Positions 1 to 11,300 of a DNA stretch of 64,000 nt are shown one piece after another (within the stretch, counting starts at the first letter, position 1; each line of letters opens with the position of its first letter). The DNA comes from Rhodococcus sp. H36-A4 (lineage in GTDB: Bacteria > Actinomycetota > Actinomycetes > Mycobacteriales > Mycobacteriaceae): positions 1 to 64,000 of the forward strand of contig NZ_JAPVLQ010000001.1 of assembly GCF_027158005.1 (NCBI RefSeq), in the 5' to 3' direction. The position numbers and the translations under genes are program-made. Below the pieces are notes generated by a model. It saw only the letters and a program-made list of their open reading frames with translations, did not search any database and was not told the origin of the DNA.

Positions 1-2263
1 CAGCGACGTCGAGCTCACCGGTCAGCCTGATCGCCACCGGAATGTTGTTCACTGCAGAAGCAGTATCGAACCGGTTCAGGAACCACATCCGCTGCTGCGC
101 CAACGACAACGGAACAACATCCGGCCGATCCTGCGGAACGAGCGGTGCTCTTCCCCCGCCCCCCTGCGCAACTGCGGCGTCGACGAGTATCGCGAGTCCC
201 GCGACCGTCGGCGCGTCGAAGAAGTCTCGAACGTCGATACGGATGTCGAATCGCGCATTGATGCGCGAGATCACCCGGGTAGCGATCAGCGAGTTACCGC
301 CGATCGCAAAGAAATCGTCGTCGGCACCGATGGCCTCGGAACCGAGCACCTCAGCGAACACCTCGGCAAGCGCCAGCTCGGTATCGGTGGACGGCTCCCT
401 GTATTCGCTTGCCAACGAGGAGAAGTCGGGAGCGGGGAGAGCTCTTCGGTCGAGTTTGCCACTGGAACCGAGTGGGAACTCCTCGACTGCGACGAACAAC
501 GCGGGGACCATGTATTCCGGCAGTCGGGAAGCGACAGCCTGCGCAAGCGACTCCTGATCGATGAACTCGCCCTGCGCGGGCACCACATACGCGAGAAGGA
601 CATCGCCCAGCGAGTCGTCGGTGTGGACGAGGGCAACTGCTTGCGCGACCGAAGGATGCTCGAGAACTGCAGTTTCGATCTCGCCGAGCTCGATACGAAG
701 ACCACGGAGCTTCACCTGGAAGTCGGTGCGTCCCACGTATTCCAGCATGTCGACCCCATCGCGAGGTGCCCACCGGACCAGGTCGCCGGTCCGGTACATC
801 TGGCGTCCGTCGTCGAACGGATCAGCCACGAACCGATCGGCTGTCAGGTCCGGTCGCGCTACGTAGCCACGTGCAAGTTGGATGCCCGCAAGATAGAGCT
901 CACCTTCGACACCGGTCGAGACCGGTCGGAGTCCGTCGTCCAACACGTAGAGCGAGGTGTCGTGCACGGCCCGGCCGATGGGGACGGATCCCGATTCCAC
1001 ATCGGCAGTCTCGTAGTACGTGACATCCACCGCGGCCTCGGTCGGACCGTACAAGTTGTGCAGTTCTGCCGAGCTGACGGTATGGAATCGCGTCGTGGTC
1101 TGGGCTGGAAGCGCCTCACCGGACGCAAAGACATATCGCAACGTCTCGATCTCGCGGACCGAGGGTTCTGCGACGAACACCGCGAGCATCGACGGTACGA
1201 AGTGGGCCACGGTGACCCCGCGTTCGGTCATCACACGAGCTAGGTACGCGGGGTCACGATGTCCATCGTGCGTCGCAACGACGAGTCTGGCACCGATCTG
1301 CAAGGGCCAGAAGAATTCCCACACCGAGACATCGAATGTGAACGGTGTTTTCTGCAGCACTACATCGTTCGGTGTCAGAACGTAGTGATCTTGACGCCAT
1401 TGCACATTGCTGACGATCGCGCGATGTGAAACTGCCACACCCTTGGGGCGTCCGGTGGACCCTGATGTGAAAATCACGTAGGCCAACGAATCGTCCGACA
1501 ACGTCCGCATCCGGTCGCTGTCGGCGAGGGCGGTCGCGTCGAATCCGTCCAGTTCCAACAGGTCGATCTCGATGACACCGACCCCGGCCGGCAGGTCGAG
1601 AGGTTCGGTGGACAGGCCGAGTACGGCTGCCGGCTGTGCGACGTCGAGCACGTACGCCAAACGCTCTGCCGGATGATCAGGGTCGAGAGGAACGTACGCT
1701 GCTCCCGATTTCACGATCGCGTACATGCCGACGAGTAGCTCCAGCGACCGTCTGATCCCCAGTCCGACGAGGCACTCCGGGCCTATTCCCAGCGACACGA
1801 GATGGCGGGCGAGTCGATTCGCTCGAGAATCGAATTCCGCGTAGGTCAAGCTTGTGCCCTCGAACTCGACGGCGATTGCATCCGGAGTAAGGGCGACCTG
1901 TTCCTCGAAGCGGGATACGAGCGTCGGCGGGCCTGCAGGAGTCAGATCCCCCAACACCTCGGAGGCGTCGACGACAATCGACTCGACGATACCGGCGAGG
2001 CCACCGGACTCGAGTGCGCCGGGAAGAACGTTGGACAGCACGACGGTGACGAGCGCCTCGGTCCCCAGTGCACCACCCATGGCGGCCTCGAGCGCAGTCA
2101 GCTCGGCATGCAACGTCGTGTAGGTCACGGTTGTCCCGCCGTGGGTCAATGCGATGCGATCGGGCGCAGCATCGACAACTGCAGAGATCACTCCTGGAAG
2201 CTCGTCCACGGTTACGCTGCCGGCAGCGCCCTGGCTTCGAGTGTTCGGCCGACCATTCGACAT
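1..2263 (-). CDS. Non-ribosomal peptide synthetase, second protein (5' part; runs off the window)
   Basis: This is the N-terminal 754 residues or so of a second NRPS in the same orientation as the giant synthetase upstream. ATG at 2263 is preceded by a strong ribosome binding site (AGGAGGAA, 2271-2278). Residues 17-105 form an A-domain-like fragment (see separate entry). A full adenylation domain follows from about residue 115, with core motif YVIFTSGSTGRPKG and specificity residues reading DVWHFSLVD, the EntF-type serine code. Next come a carrier domain (DDDFFAIGGNSL) and the start of a condensation domain (PLSLAQQRMWFLNRF) at the window edge. There is no condensation domain before the first A domain, so this protein completes the module whose C domain ends the preceding protein. 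The rest, including any thioesterase, lies outside the window. Confidence 0.93.
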   Translation of the reverse strand, partial: MSNGRPNTRSQGAAGSVTVDELPGVISAVVDAAPDRIALTHGGTTVTYTTLHAELTALEAAMGGALGTEALVTVVLSNVLPGALESGGLAGIVESIVVDASEVLGDLTPAGPPTLVSRFEEQVALTPDAIAVEFEGTSLTYAEFDSRANRLARHLVSLGIGPECLVGLGIRRSLELLVGMYAIVKSGAAYVPLDPDHPAERLAYVLDVAQPAAVLGLSTEPLDLPAGVGVIEIDLLELDGFDATALADSDRMRTLSDDSLAYVIFTSGSTGRPKGVAVSHRAIVSNVQWRQDHYVLTPNDVVLQKTPFTFDVSVWEFFWPLQIGARLVVATHDGHRDPAYLARVMTERGVTVAHFVPSMLAVFVAEPSVREIETLRYVFASGEALPAQTTTRFHTVSSAELHNLYGPTEAAVDVTYYETADVESGSVPIGRAVHDTSLYVLDDGLRPVSTGVEGELYLAGIQLARGYVARPDLTADRFVADPFDDGRQMYRTGDLVRWAPRDGVDMLEYVGRTDFQVKLRGLRIELGEIETAVLEHPSVAQAVALVHTDDSLGDVLLAYVVPAQGEFIDQESLAQAVASRLPEYMVPALFVAVEEFPLGSSGKLDRRALPAPDFSSLASEYREPSTDTELALAEVFAEVLGSEAIGADDDFFAIGGNSLIATRVISRINARFDIRIDVRDFFDAPTVAGLAILVDAAVAQGGGGRAPLVPQDRPDVVPLSLAQQRMWFLNRFDTASAVNNIPVAIRLTGELDVA
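1949..2215 (-). other. A-domain-like N-terminal fragment of NRPS 2 (putative docking element)
   Basis: Residues 17-105 of the second NRPS resemble the first 90 or so residues of an adenylation domain: the IALTHGGTTVTY stretch matches the usual IAVEFEGTSLTY. The fragment then gives way to a second, complete A domain. It also matches the C-terminal tail of the preceding synthetase (shared pattern D-LP, IAL-H-GT-VT, GGAL--EA, LPG-L). Function is inferred: a paired recognition or scaffold element between the two proteins. Confidence 0.6.
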
Positions 2264-2387
2264 CTGAGTGTTCCTCCTACTAACCGCCGCGGGACGCGCC
2301 GAGATGCATCGCGTACACGAGACACCCTACGAAACGCTGCGACACAAACCGGCTTCGACTCCAAGTTCACGATCAGGCCCGTGTAGG

Positions 2388-5300
2388 TCACTGCATGGTG
2401 ACACCGGGTCCTCCCGGATCAGCGATGAAAGCCTGGGCGTCACTGATCAGTGACGCAACCGTTGCGGCGAAGCCATCGGCACCCAGTGCAGGCAATATTC
2501 CTGGTAGAAGGCCTGTCAGCGCCACCGACAGAACCGCCTCTGGTTTCAGTGCTCCCCCGGTCGATTTCGAGACGGCCGACAGTTTCTCGTCGAGTTGCCC
2601 GAAGGTGACGCTCGTTCCGGCGTGGGACAACGCAATGGACGATGCGGCAACTGCGGCGGCGGCCGAGACCAATTCGGGCAGGTCGTCGATCGTCTTCGGT
2701 TTGGGTGCAGGCCCTGCACGTTCGGCCTCGGACCGAATGTCCACCGCCCGAATGACACTGCTGGGGTCTGATGTGAGGAGGTCGAGCACGCGGGTGAAAC
2801 GCTGCGCGAACAATTCGATCGTCTTCGACTCGAACAACGACGTGGCGTAGTTGAACACGGCGTCGATCCCGGTCAGATCTCCCGACTCGTCGAAACGTTC
2901 GACCGCCGTCAGTTGCAGGTCGACCTTGGCCTGCTCCAGTCCGCTCTCCAAAGCCGACACCTTCAGGCCAGGCAAGGCGAACGTGCCAGTGGCAAGGTTC
3001 TGGAAGGTCAACATGACCTGGAACAGAGGACTGTAGGCGGCCGAGCGCTTGTGACCTGCCACTTCGACGACCCGCTCGAAAGGGACATCGGCGTGAGCGA
3101 ACGCGGACAGATCGGTTTCTCGTACTTCGGTCAACAGATCGGCAAAGGTCGTGCTCGGCGAGACTTTCGTCCGGAGCACCAGCGTGTTGACGAACATGCC
3201 GACGAGGTCGTCCAGCGCGGCATCGCCACGTCCCGCCACTGGGGTTCCCACGGTGATGTCTTGATCACCGCTCAGCTTCGACAGCAGCACCGCCAAAGCG
3301 CCGTGCACAACCATGAAGACTGTCGCATTGTGTTCGCGAGCAGTTTTTTGTACACGCGCTGCTATGTCGGACGGGACCGTGAACTCGGAGCGGCCACCAC
3401 GCAAGGATGCTCGAGCAGGGCGCGGAAAGTCGGTCGGCAACGCGATCTGCTCGGGTGCGCCGACCAGAGTCTCGGCCCAGTAGTCGATCTGCTTGGACAA
3501 CACACTGTCCGGATCGTCCTCGGATCCGAGGACCTCCCGCTGCCACAACGCGTAATCGGCATACTGCACAGGCAGTTCCGTCCACAGCGGCGCATCGCCG
3601 GCCGTCCGAGCGATGTAGGCAGTCATGACGTCCCTGATCAGCGGGCGCATGGAGAAGCCGTCGGCGCTGATGTGATGGGCAACGAACACCAAGACGAACT
3701 CCGACTCGTTCGTCTCGCTGATCGAAAAGAGCTCGGCTCGAACGGGCACTCGCGCCGCGACATCGAAACCGGCGGTGACGACGTCTCCGACGACAACCGG
3801 TACCTCGGCGGCCGAGATTTTGCGAACCTCGAGACCTGGTAGGACTTCGGACATCGGAACCACGGATTGGACAGGGCCGTGATCGGTATCCGGATACCTC
3901 GTTCGCAGTATCTCGTGCCGACGGAACAGGTCGCCCACTGCAGCTCGCAACGCCGTGACATCCAACGCGCCGGTAAGTCTGATGGCTACTGGAATGTTGT
4001 AGGCGTCGGACGTTCGATCCACTTGATTGAGGGTCCACATGCGCTGCTGGGCCAACGACAGCGAAACGGACTCCGGACGAGGGCGTGCGATCAGAGGCAC
4101 ACGCGCTCCCTGCCCGACGTGCGACTCCACCCGCGCTGCCAACGCACCGACCGTCGGCGCCTCGAATACCGAGCGCACCGGGATCGACGCATTCAGTGCG
4201 GCCCCGAGCCGAGCCACGAGCTGAGTTGCGACCAGCGAATTGCCACCGAGAGCGAAAAAGTCGTCGTCGAGTCCGACGCGAGCAACTCCTAGAAGCTCGG
4301 AGTACACCCGCGCCACGATCTGTTCGACTGGATCGGTCGGAGCGCGGAACTCGGTCGATTCGAAGACGGGAGCGGGGAGGGCCGCCCTGTCGAGCTTGCC
4401 GTTGGCGTTGAGCGGTAAGGACGTCAGCACGACGAAGTGTGACGGCACCATGTACGACGGCAAGGACGTACCCAACGCTGTCCGTACCTCGTCGATGTCG
4501 ATCGTTCGGGATTCGGAGGGAACCAGATAACCCACGAGTCGATCCCCGGTGAGGGCGTCGGAGTGCATGATCACCGCCGAATCGGCGAGCGTATTCAGCG
4601 CACGCATTGCCGCCTCGATCTCGCCGAGTTCGATCCGGAAGCCTCTGATCTTGACCTGGAAGTCGGAGCGGCCCGCGAAGACGAGTTCGCCGTGTACATC
4701 CCAGAATGCAAGGTCACCCGAACGATACAACCGTCCGCCACTGGGGTCGAAAGGATTGGCGACGAAGCGATCAGCGGTCAGATCGGGACGGCCGAGATAT
4801 CCCCGCGCAAGCTGCTTGCCCGCAAGATACAGCTCACCGATAGTTCCTGCCGGGACGGGGTGTAGCCGTGTGTCGAGCACGTACGCCTGTGTATTCCATT
4901 CCGGCCGACCGATCGGGACGCGCGCACTCTCGTCGGATCGTACTCGGTGCGAGGTCACCGACACCGCAGCCTCGGTGGGGCCGTACAGGTTGAACAAGGC
5001 ACCTTCGTTGTGTTCGACGAAACGCCGAGCAGTATCTCCTGGCAGTGCCTCACCGATCGCGAGCACACGCTTCAACGAAGGAGGAAGGACGCCATCTCCG
5101 TCGACCATCAGCGCGGTCAGCATCGACGGCACGACATGGAGCGTGGTGATCGACTCCTTCCGAATGATGTCGTTGACCCGTGCAGGATCGCGGTGCTCGT
5201 CCGGTCCGGCGATGACGAGGGTTGCCCCTGACGTCGGGGCCGACCAGAACTCCCACACCGACAAGTCGAACGTTGCCGAGGTCTTCAACAGAATCGAATC

Positions 5301-8300
5301 CTGCGAACCGAGATCGAACTCCGTTCGCTTCCACATCAGCTGATTGGCGATCGCAGCGTGGGAAACGGCGACGCCCTTGGGGCGTCCGGTCGATCCCGAG
5401 GTGAAGATCACGTAGGCGGAGTTGCCTGCGCGCAAAGGTGCCGCCCGCTCCGCATCGGTGATCGGCGCATCCGAATGCACGGACAGATCGAGGCCTGCAA
5501 TATCCGCCATCGGTATGTCGAGGACGGAGTGGTCCGAGAATCGCGAACCGTCACTCGACTTGGACAGCAGCAGTACCGGCCCAGCAGTCTCGAGAATGTA
5601 CTCGACACGTTCGAGCGGCTGATCGGGATCGAGTGGCACATAAGCACCACCCGTTTTCGCGACGGCGAACATCGCGACGACCAGATCGGCACTCCGACGT
5701 ATCGCCAACGCTGTCAACGTCTCCGGTCCGACCCCGCGCGCGATCAGATACCGGGCCAATCTGTTGACCCTCGAATCGAATTCGTGGAATGTCCAGCGTT
5801 GATCGCCCTCGACAACCGCAGTCGAGTCCGGACGGATTGCGACCTGCTCGTCGAACAACGAGACCAACGTGGCTTCGCTGTGAACGGAGTGGTCGGTCGA
5901 ATTCCATGATTCGAGTACGAGTTCGCGTTCGGCGATACCGAGTAAATCGATGTCCCCGATTCGTGCGTCGGGTCGTTCGACCACAGATTCGAGCAGCCGG
6001 ACGAACCGTGTCGCGATCGTACTCACGGTCGTGTGGTCGAAGAGATCCTTCGCGTAGGTGAACTCTGCCGACATCCCTGCAGGCACTCCGCTCTCCGAAT
6101 AGCGGTCCACCACGATCAGATGCAGATCGAACTGCGCCACACCGGATTCGATATCCAATGCTGCGATATCGAGACCCGGAAGCGCCACCTCGGTGACTCC
6201 CTGGTTCTGGAAGGAGAACCCGACCTGGAACAGCGGGTGCCGTGCAGTCGAACGGACAGGATTGAGAACTTCCACCAGCCGTTCGAACGGCACGTCCGCG
6301 TTTGCGAAGGCGCCGAGGTCTGCCTCACGGGCGCGGTCGATGAGTTCCGCGAAAGGCAGTGCGCCGTCCACGTGTGTCCGTAGCACCAGCGTATTGACGA
6401 ACATGCCGATCAGGTCGTCGAGCGCGCGATCACCGCGACCGGCGATCGGTGTGCCGACAGCGATGTCACCTGTGCCGGAGAGCCTCGAGAGTAATCCGGC
6501 GAAGGCCGCGTGTACCGCCATGAACAGGGTGCCGCCCTGCTTGCGTGCCAGATCGCGCAGACCTTCGTGTAGCTCGGCATCGATCTCGAACTCGACGCTG
6601 CCACCGGCGAAAGACTGCGTTGCCGGCCGCGCGCGATCGGACGGAAGGGTCAGCTCGTCCGGGAGGTCAGCGAGTGCGTCGGTCCAATAGCTGATCTGCT
6701 GAGCCGCAGTCGAGTTCGCGTCCTCTTCGGAGCCGAGCACATCGCTCTGCCAAAGGCTGAAATCGGCATACTGCACCGGCAACGGAGTCCAACCCGGCTC
6801 GGTGCCGGTCGCCCTCGCTGCGTATGCGGTCATCAGGTCGCGAGCCAGCGGACCGACCGATACCCCGTCGACACTGATGTGATGCGCAACCATCGCCAGC
6901 ACGTGCTCGGTGGCACTGGTTCGGTAGAGCTCGATCCGCATCGGTACCTCTGTCGTCACATCGAACTGTGTCGACGCGAGCGAAGCGATGTGCTCGGACA
7001 ACGCGTCGGGAGCGACATCTGATACCGGCAGTTCGGGAATCGACCGAGACGGGTGCAGAATCTTCTGCACCGGACCGTTCTCCGACTCCGGATACACGGT
7101 TCGAAGCGACTCATGACGAGAGATGAGATCGGCGACGGCCGCCCCGAGAGCTGCTACATCCAGTTCTCCGGACAAGCGCAGCGCAAACGGAACGAGGTAC
7201 GCCGTCGAGGTGGGGTCGAACCTGTTCAGGAACCACATACGACGCTGAGACAACGACAGTGGGATCTCGTTCGGGCGCGTGCGCGCGACCAGCGCTACTC
7301 TCCCGGACTTTCCGGACCGCTCGACCTCGAGCGCGAGCCTCTCCACTGTTCGTGACTCGAACAACGCACGCACCGGGACAACCGAATCGACCGCTGCACC
7401 GATCCTCGACACCACTCGCGTGGCGATCAGCGAGTTACCGCCGAGTTCGAAGAAGTCGTCATCGACACCGACTCGGTCGACGCCGAGCAAGTCGGCGAAA
7501 ATCTCCGCGACGATCTCCTCGATCGGTGTAGTCGGCGCCTTGAACTCTCGAACCTCGAACACCGGTTCCGGTAACGCGCGACGGTCCAGCTTTCCGTTCA
7601 CGGTCAACGGAATCTCGGACACCACGACGAAGGCCGAGGGAATCATGTATTCAGGCAGCACAGCAGCCACTTCGGTACGGAGCTTCTGAACGTCGATGCT
7701 CGAACCCACGACCGGTACGAGGTAAGCAACCAACTGATGCGTGTCGTGCCGATCGGTTCGAAGCACAACGGCTACCTGGCCCACCGGATCCTGACTCGAC
7801 AGCGCGGATTCGATTTCACCGAGCTCGATACGGAAGCCACGAATCTTGACCTGATCATCAGCACGACCGACGAACTCGAGATCACCATCGATGGTCCACC
7901 TCGCCACATCACCGGTGCGGTACATCAACGAACCAGAAGCGTGCGCCGCAGTACCGGAGAAGGGGTTGGCGAGGAAACGCGTTGCCGTCAGGTCCGTTCG
8001 ACCGAGGTACCCGCGAGCCAACGTCCCACCCGCAACATACATTTCGCCCGCAACACCAACCGGAACCGGCGCGAGCCGCGAATCGAGAACATAGACCCGT
8101 AGCCCTGGGATAGCCGCGCCCACTACCGATCCCGTAGCACTCGACACCAACTCGCGGTCGATCCGACGATGCGACACATGCACGGTCGTCTCGGTGATCC
8201 CGTACATGTTCACCAACTCGGGACCGTTCTCGCCGTGTCTATCGAACCAATCCGACAGTCGACGCAGTTCGAGCGCCTCACCACCGAAAATCACGTATCT

Positions 8301-11300
8301 GAGCTGCAAGCTCCCCTCACTGGCAGTGCTGACTCGGTCCACCGCTGCCAGCTGATAGAACGCCGACGGGGTCTGGTTCAGGACGGTGACGTTTTCACGA
8401 ATCAACAGTTCACGGAACGCCTCCGGCGACCGTGAGGTGAAGTAGTCCACCACCACGAGCGTGCCGCCGTGAAGCAATGGCCCCCACAGTTCCCACACCG
8501 AGAAGTCGAATGCGTACGAGTGGAACAGCGTCCACACATCACTGCTGTCGAACTCGAACAGCCCATCTGTGTTGGCCATCAAACGCGCAACCGCGACATG
8601 TGGGACTACTACGCCCTTGGGGCGACCCGTCGATCCCGAGGTGTAGATGACGTATGCAACATCCGTGGGACGAAGCGGACGAGCTCGCTCGACATCGTCC
8701 ACCGCAGCGGAACCGAAAACCGACAAGTCCACGGCGTCGATCTCAACGCAGCCCAACCCTGCAGGCACTGAAAATTCGCGTCCCGACCAGGTCACCAATG
8801 CAGTCGGTGCAGCATCGGCCAAGACGTAGGCGATGCGGTCTGCCGGATTCGTCGGATCAACCGGTACGTACCCACCGCCGGCTTTGATCACAGCCAACAA
8901 CGTGACGACGAGATCCACCGATCGTGGCAATGCCACAGCGACCAACGACTCCGGGCCGACCCCGGTCGACATCAGGTGACGTGCAAGGCGATTCGAGCGA
9001 TCGTCGAGCTCTCGATAGCTCAATCGCTCCTCGCCGAACACCACCGCACACGACTGCGGCGACCGCAGGACCTGTTGGTCGAACATCTCGGCCAGCGTCG
9101 ACACCGACGGATCGATCCCGTCGACACCCGCCCACGTCGACGTCACACGCACCCGCTCCTCGGCCCCGAGCAGATCGATCTCGCCGATCACGATGTGCTC
9201 GTCCTCGACAACCGCGTCGAGCACTCTCAGCAACCGAGCGCCGAACTCTTCCACCGTGGCTCGGTCGTAGAGATCTGTTGCGTAGGTCCAGAAAACTCGC
9301 AGACCGTCCGGGGTCCCGTCGACAGCCGCCGATTCGGTGACCGTCAATTGCAGATCCGCACGCGCGGTCGCCGCGTCGACATCCACCGGCGCGACGGTCA
9401 GCCCAGGTAGGTCGAATCCAGTCCGTCGGATGTTTTGGAACGCGAGCAATACCTGAACGAGCGGGTGACGGGCTTGCGAGCGCTCGGGATTGAGCACCTC
9501 CACCAGACGCTCGAACGGAATATCGGAATGCGCGAATGCAGCCAGGTCCACCTCACGCGCTGTCACGAGGAGTTCACGGAAAGTACTCGCTGCGTCCACA
9601 TCGGTGCGCAGGACCAGCGTGTTGACGAACATTCCGATCACATCGTCGAGAGCAGCATCGCCGCGACCCGCAATCGGTGTGCCGATCGCGATATCGTCCG
9701 TCGCCGACATACGGGCCAGCATCACGGCAACCGCACTGTGGACGACCATGAACAACGACGCGTTGTTGTCCCTCGCGAGTGCTGAGAGTCGGCGATGTAC
9801 ATCGGCGGTGACGTCGAAAGACACCACGGCCCCGTGCCCCGAAGCCGTCTCGCCACGCGGACGGTCGGTCGGCAACGTCACCTCGTCAGGTAGCCCGGCG
9901 AGCGCGTCGCGCCAGAATGTCTCTTGCTGAGCGAGTAGCGAGCCTGGGTCGGATTCGGACCCCAACACCTCGCGCTGCCAGATGGCGAAGTCGGCGTAGT
10001 GGACCTCGAGCATCGGCCAGCCTGGCTCGTGACCCTCTGATCGGGCCACGTACGCCGTCATGACATCGCGGGCCAGCGGAGCCATCGAGAATCCATCGGC
10101 CGCTATGTGGTGGGCTACGAACATCAGCACATGCTCATGGGTACCGATCCGAAAGAGCTGCGTTCGAAACGGAACATGCAGGGTGACATCGAATCCGGTC
10201 GCAGCCAACTCGTACATCCGCGTCGGCAGGTCATCCTCCGAAACGTCCACCGGTGTCAGATCGAGGGTGACCTCGCCCACGGACAGGATCTTCTGGTAGC
10301 CCGATCCATCGTGGTCCGGATAGACGGTACGCAACGACTCGTGACGGCTCGTCAGATCGCCTACCGCCGCAGCGAGCGCCGCGACATCCAAAGCTCCGGT
10401 CAGCTTGATTGCCGCCGGAATGTTGTTCACTGCCGACTCCGGATCGAATCGGTTGAGGAACCACATCCGTTGCTGTGCAAGGGACAAAGGGATCAACGCC
10501 GGACGATTCTGTGGACCGAGAGCCTTGCGGCCACCGGTCCCGGCCTTGCGCTCGACGCTGGCGGCCAGCGCACCGACCGTCGAATTCTCGAACAGCTCTC
10601 GCACTCCGACACTCGAGTCCAGCGCGGTCCCCAACCTCGAAACCAATTGCATGGCAACCAGTGAGTTCCCACCGAGCTCGAAGAAATCGTCGTCGAGACC
10701 AACCCTAGCCGTGCCCAGGACGTTCGTGAATACCTGAGCGACGATCTCCTCGATCGGTGTGACTGGTGCGCGGAACTGCACAACCTCGGCACTGGGCACC
10801 GGTAGGGCATGTCTGTCCAACTTGCCGCTCGCGTTGAGCGGGAATGCGTCCAACGTTACGAACACCGACGGCACCATGTAAGACGGCAGTGACATCTTCA
10901 CTGCCGCACGAAGCGCGTCGGTATCGACACCGTGACCTGGCCGGGGCACGACGTAGGCGATCAGTCGGTCGCCTGCGCGAGCATCGGAATGAACGACTAC
11001 GACCGCGTCGTCGACGTTCTCGGCGCCCGCGCGAACGCTCGACTCGATCTCGCCGAGTTCTACACGTTGGCCTCGAAGCTTGACCTGGAAGTCGCTCCGA
11101 CCCACATACTCCAGTTCGCCGGCGGAATTCCAGCGTACGACGTCACCGGTTCGGTAGAGTCGAGCACCGTTCTCGCCGAAGGGATCTGCCACGAAACGCT
11201 CAGCTGTCAAGTCGGCCCGACTCGCGTATCCGCGAGCGAGCTGCACGCCGCCGATGTACAGCTCCCCCAGCACCCCGGCGGGCACCGAGTGCAACCGTTG

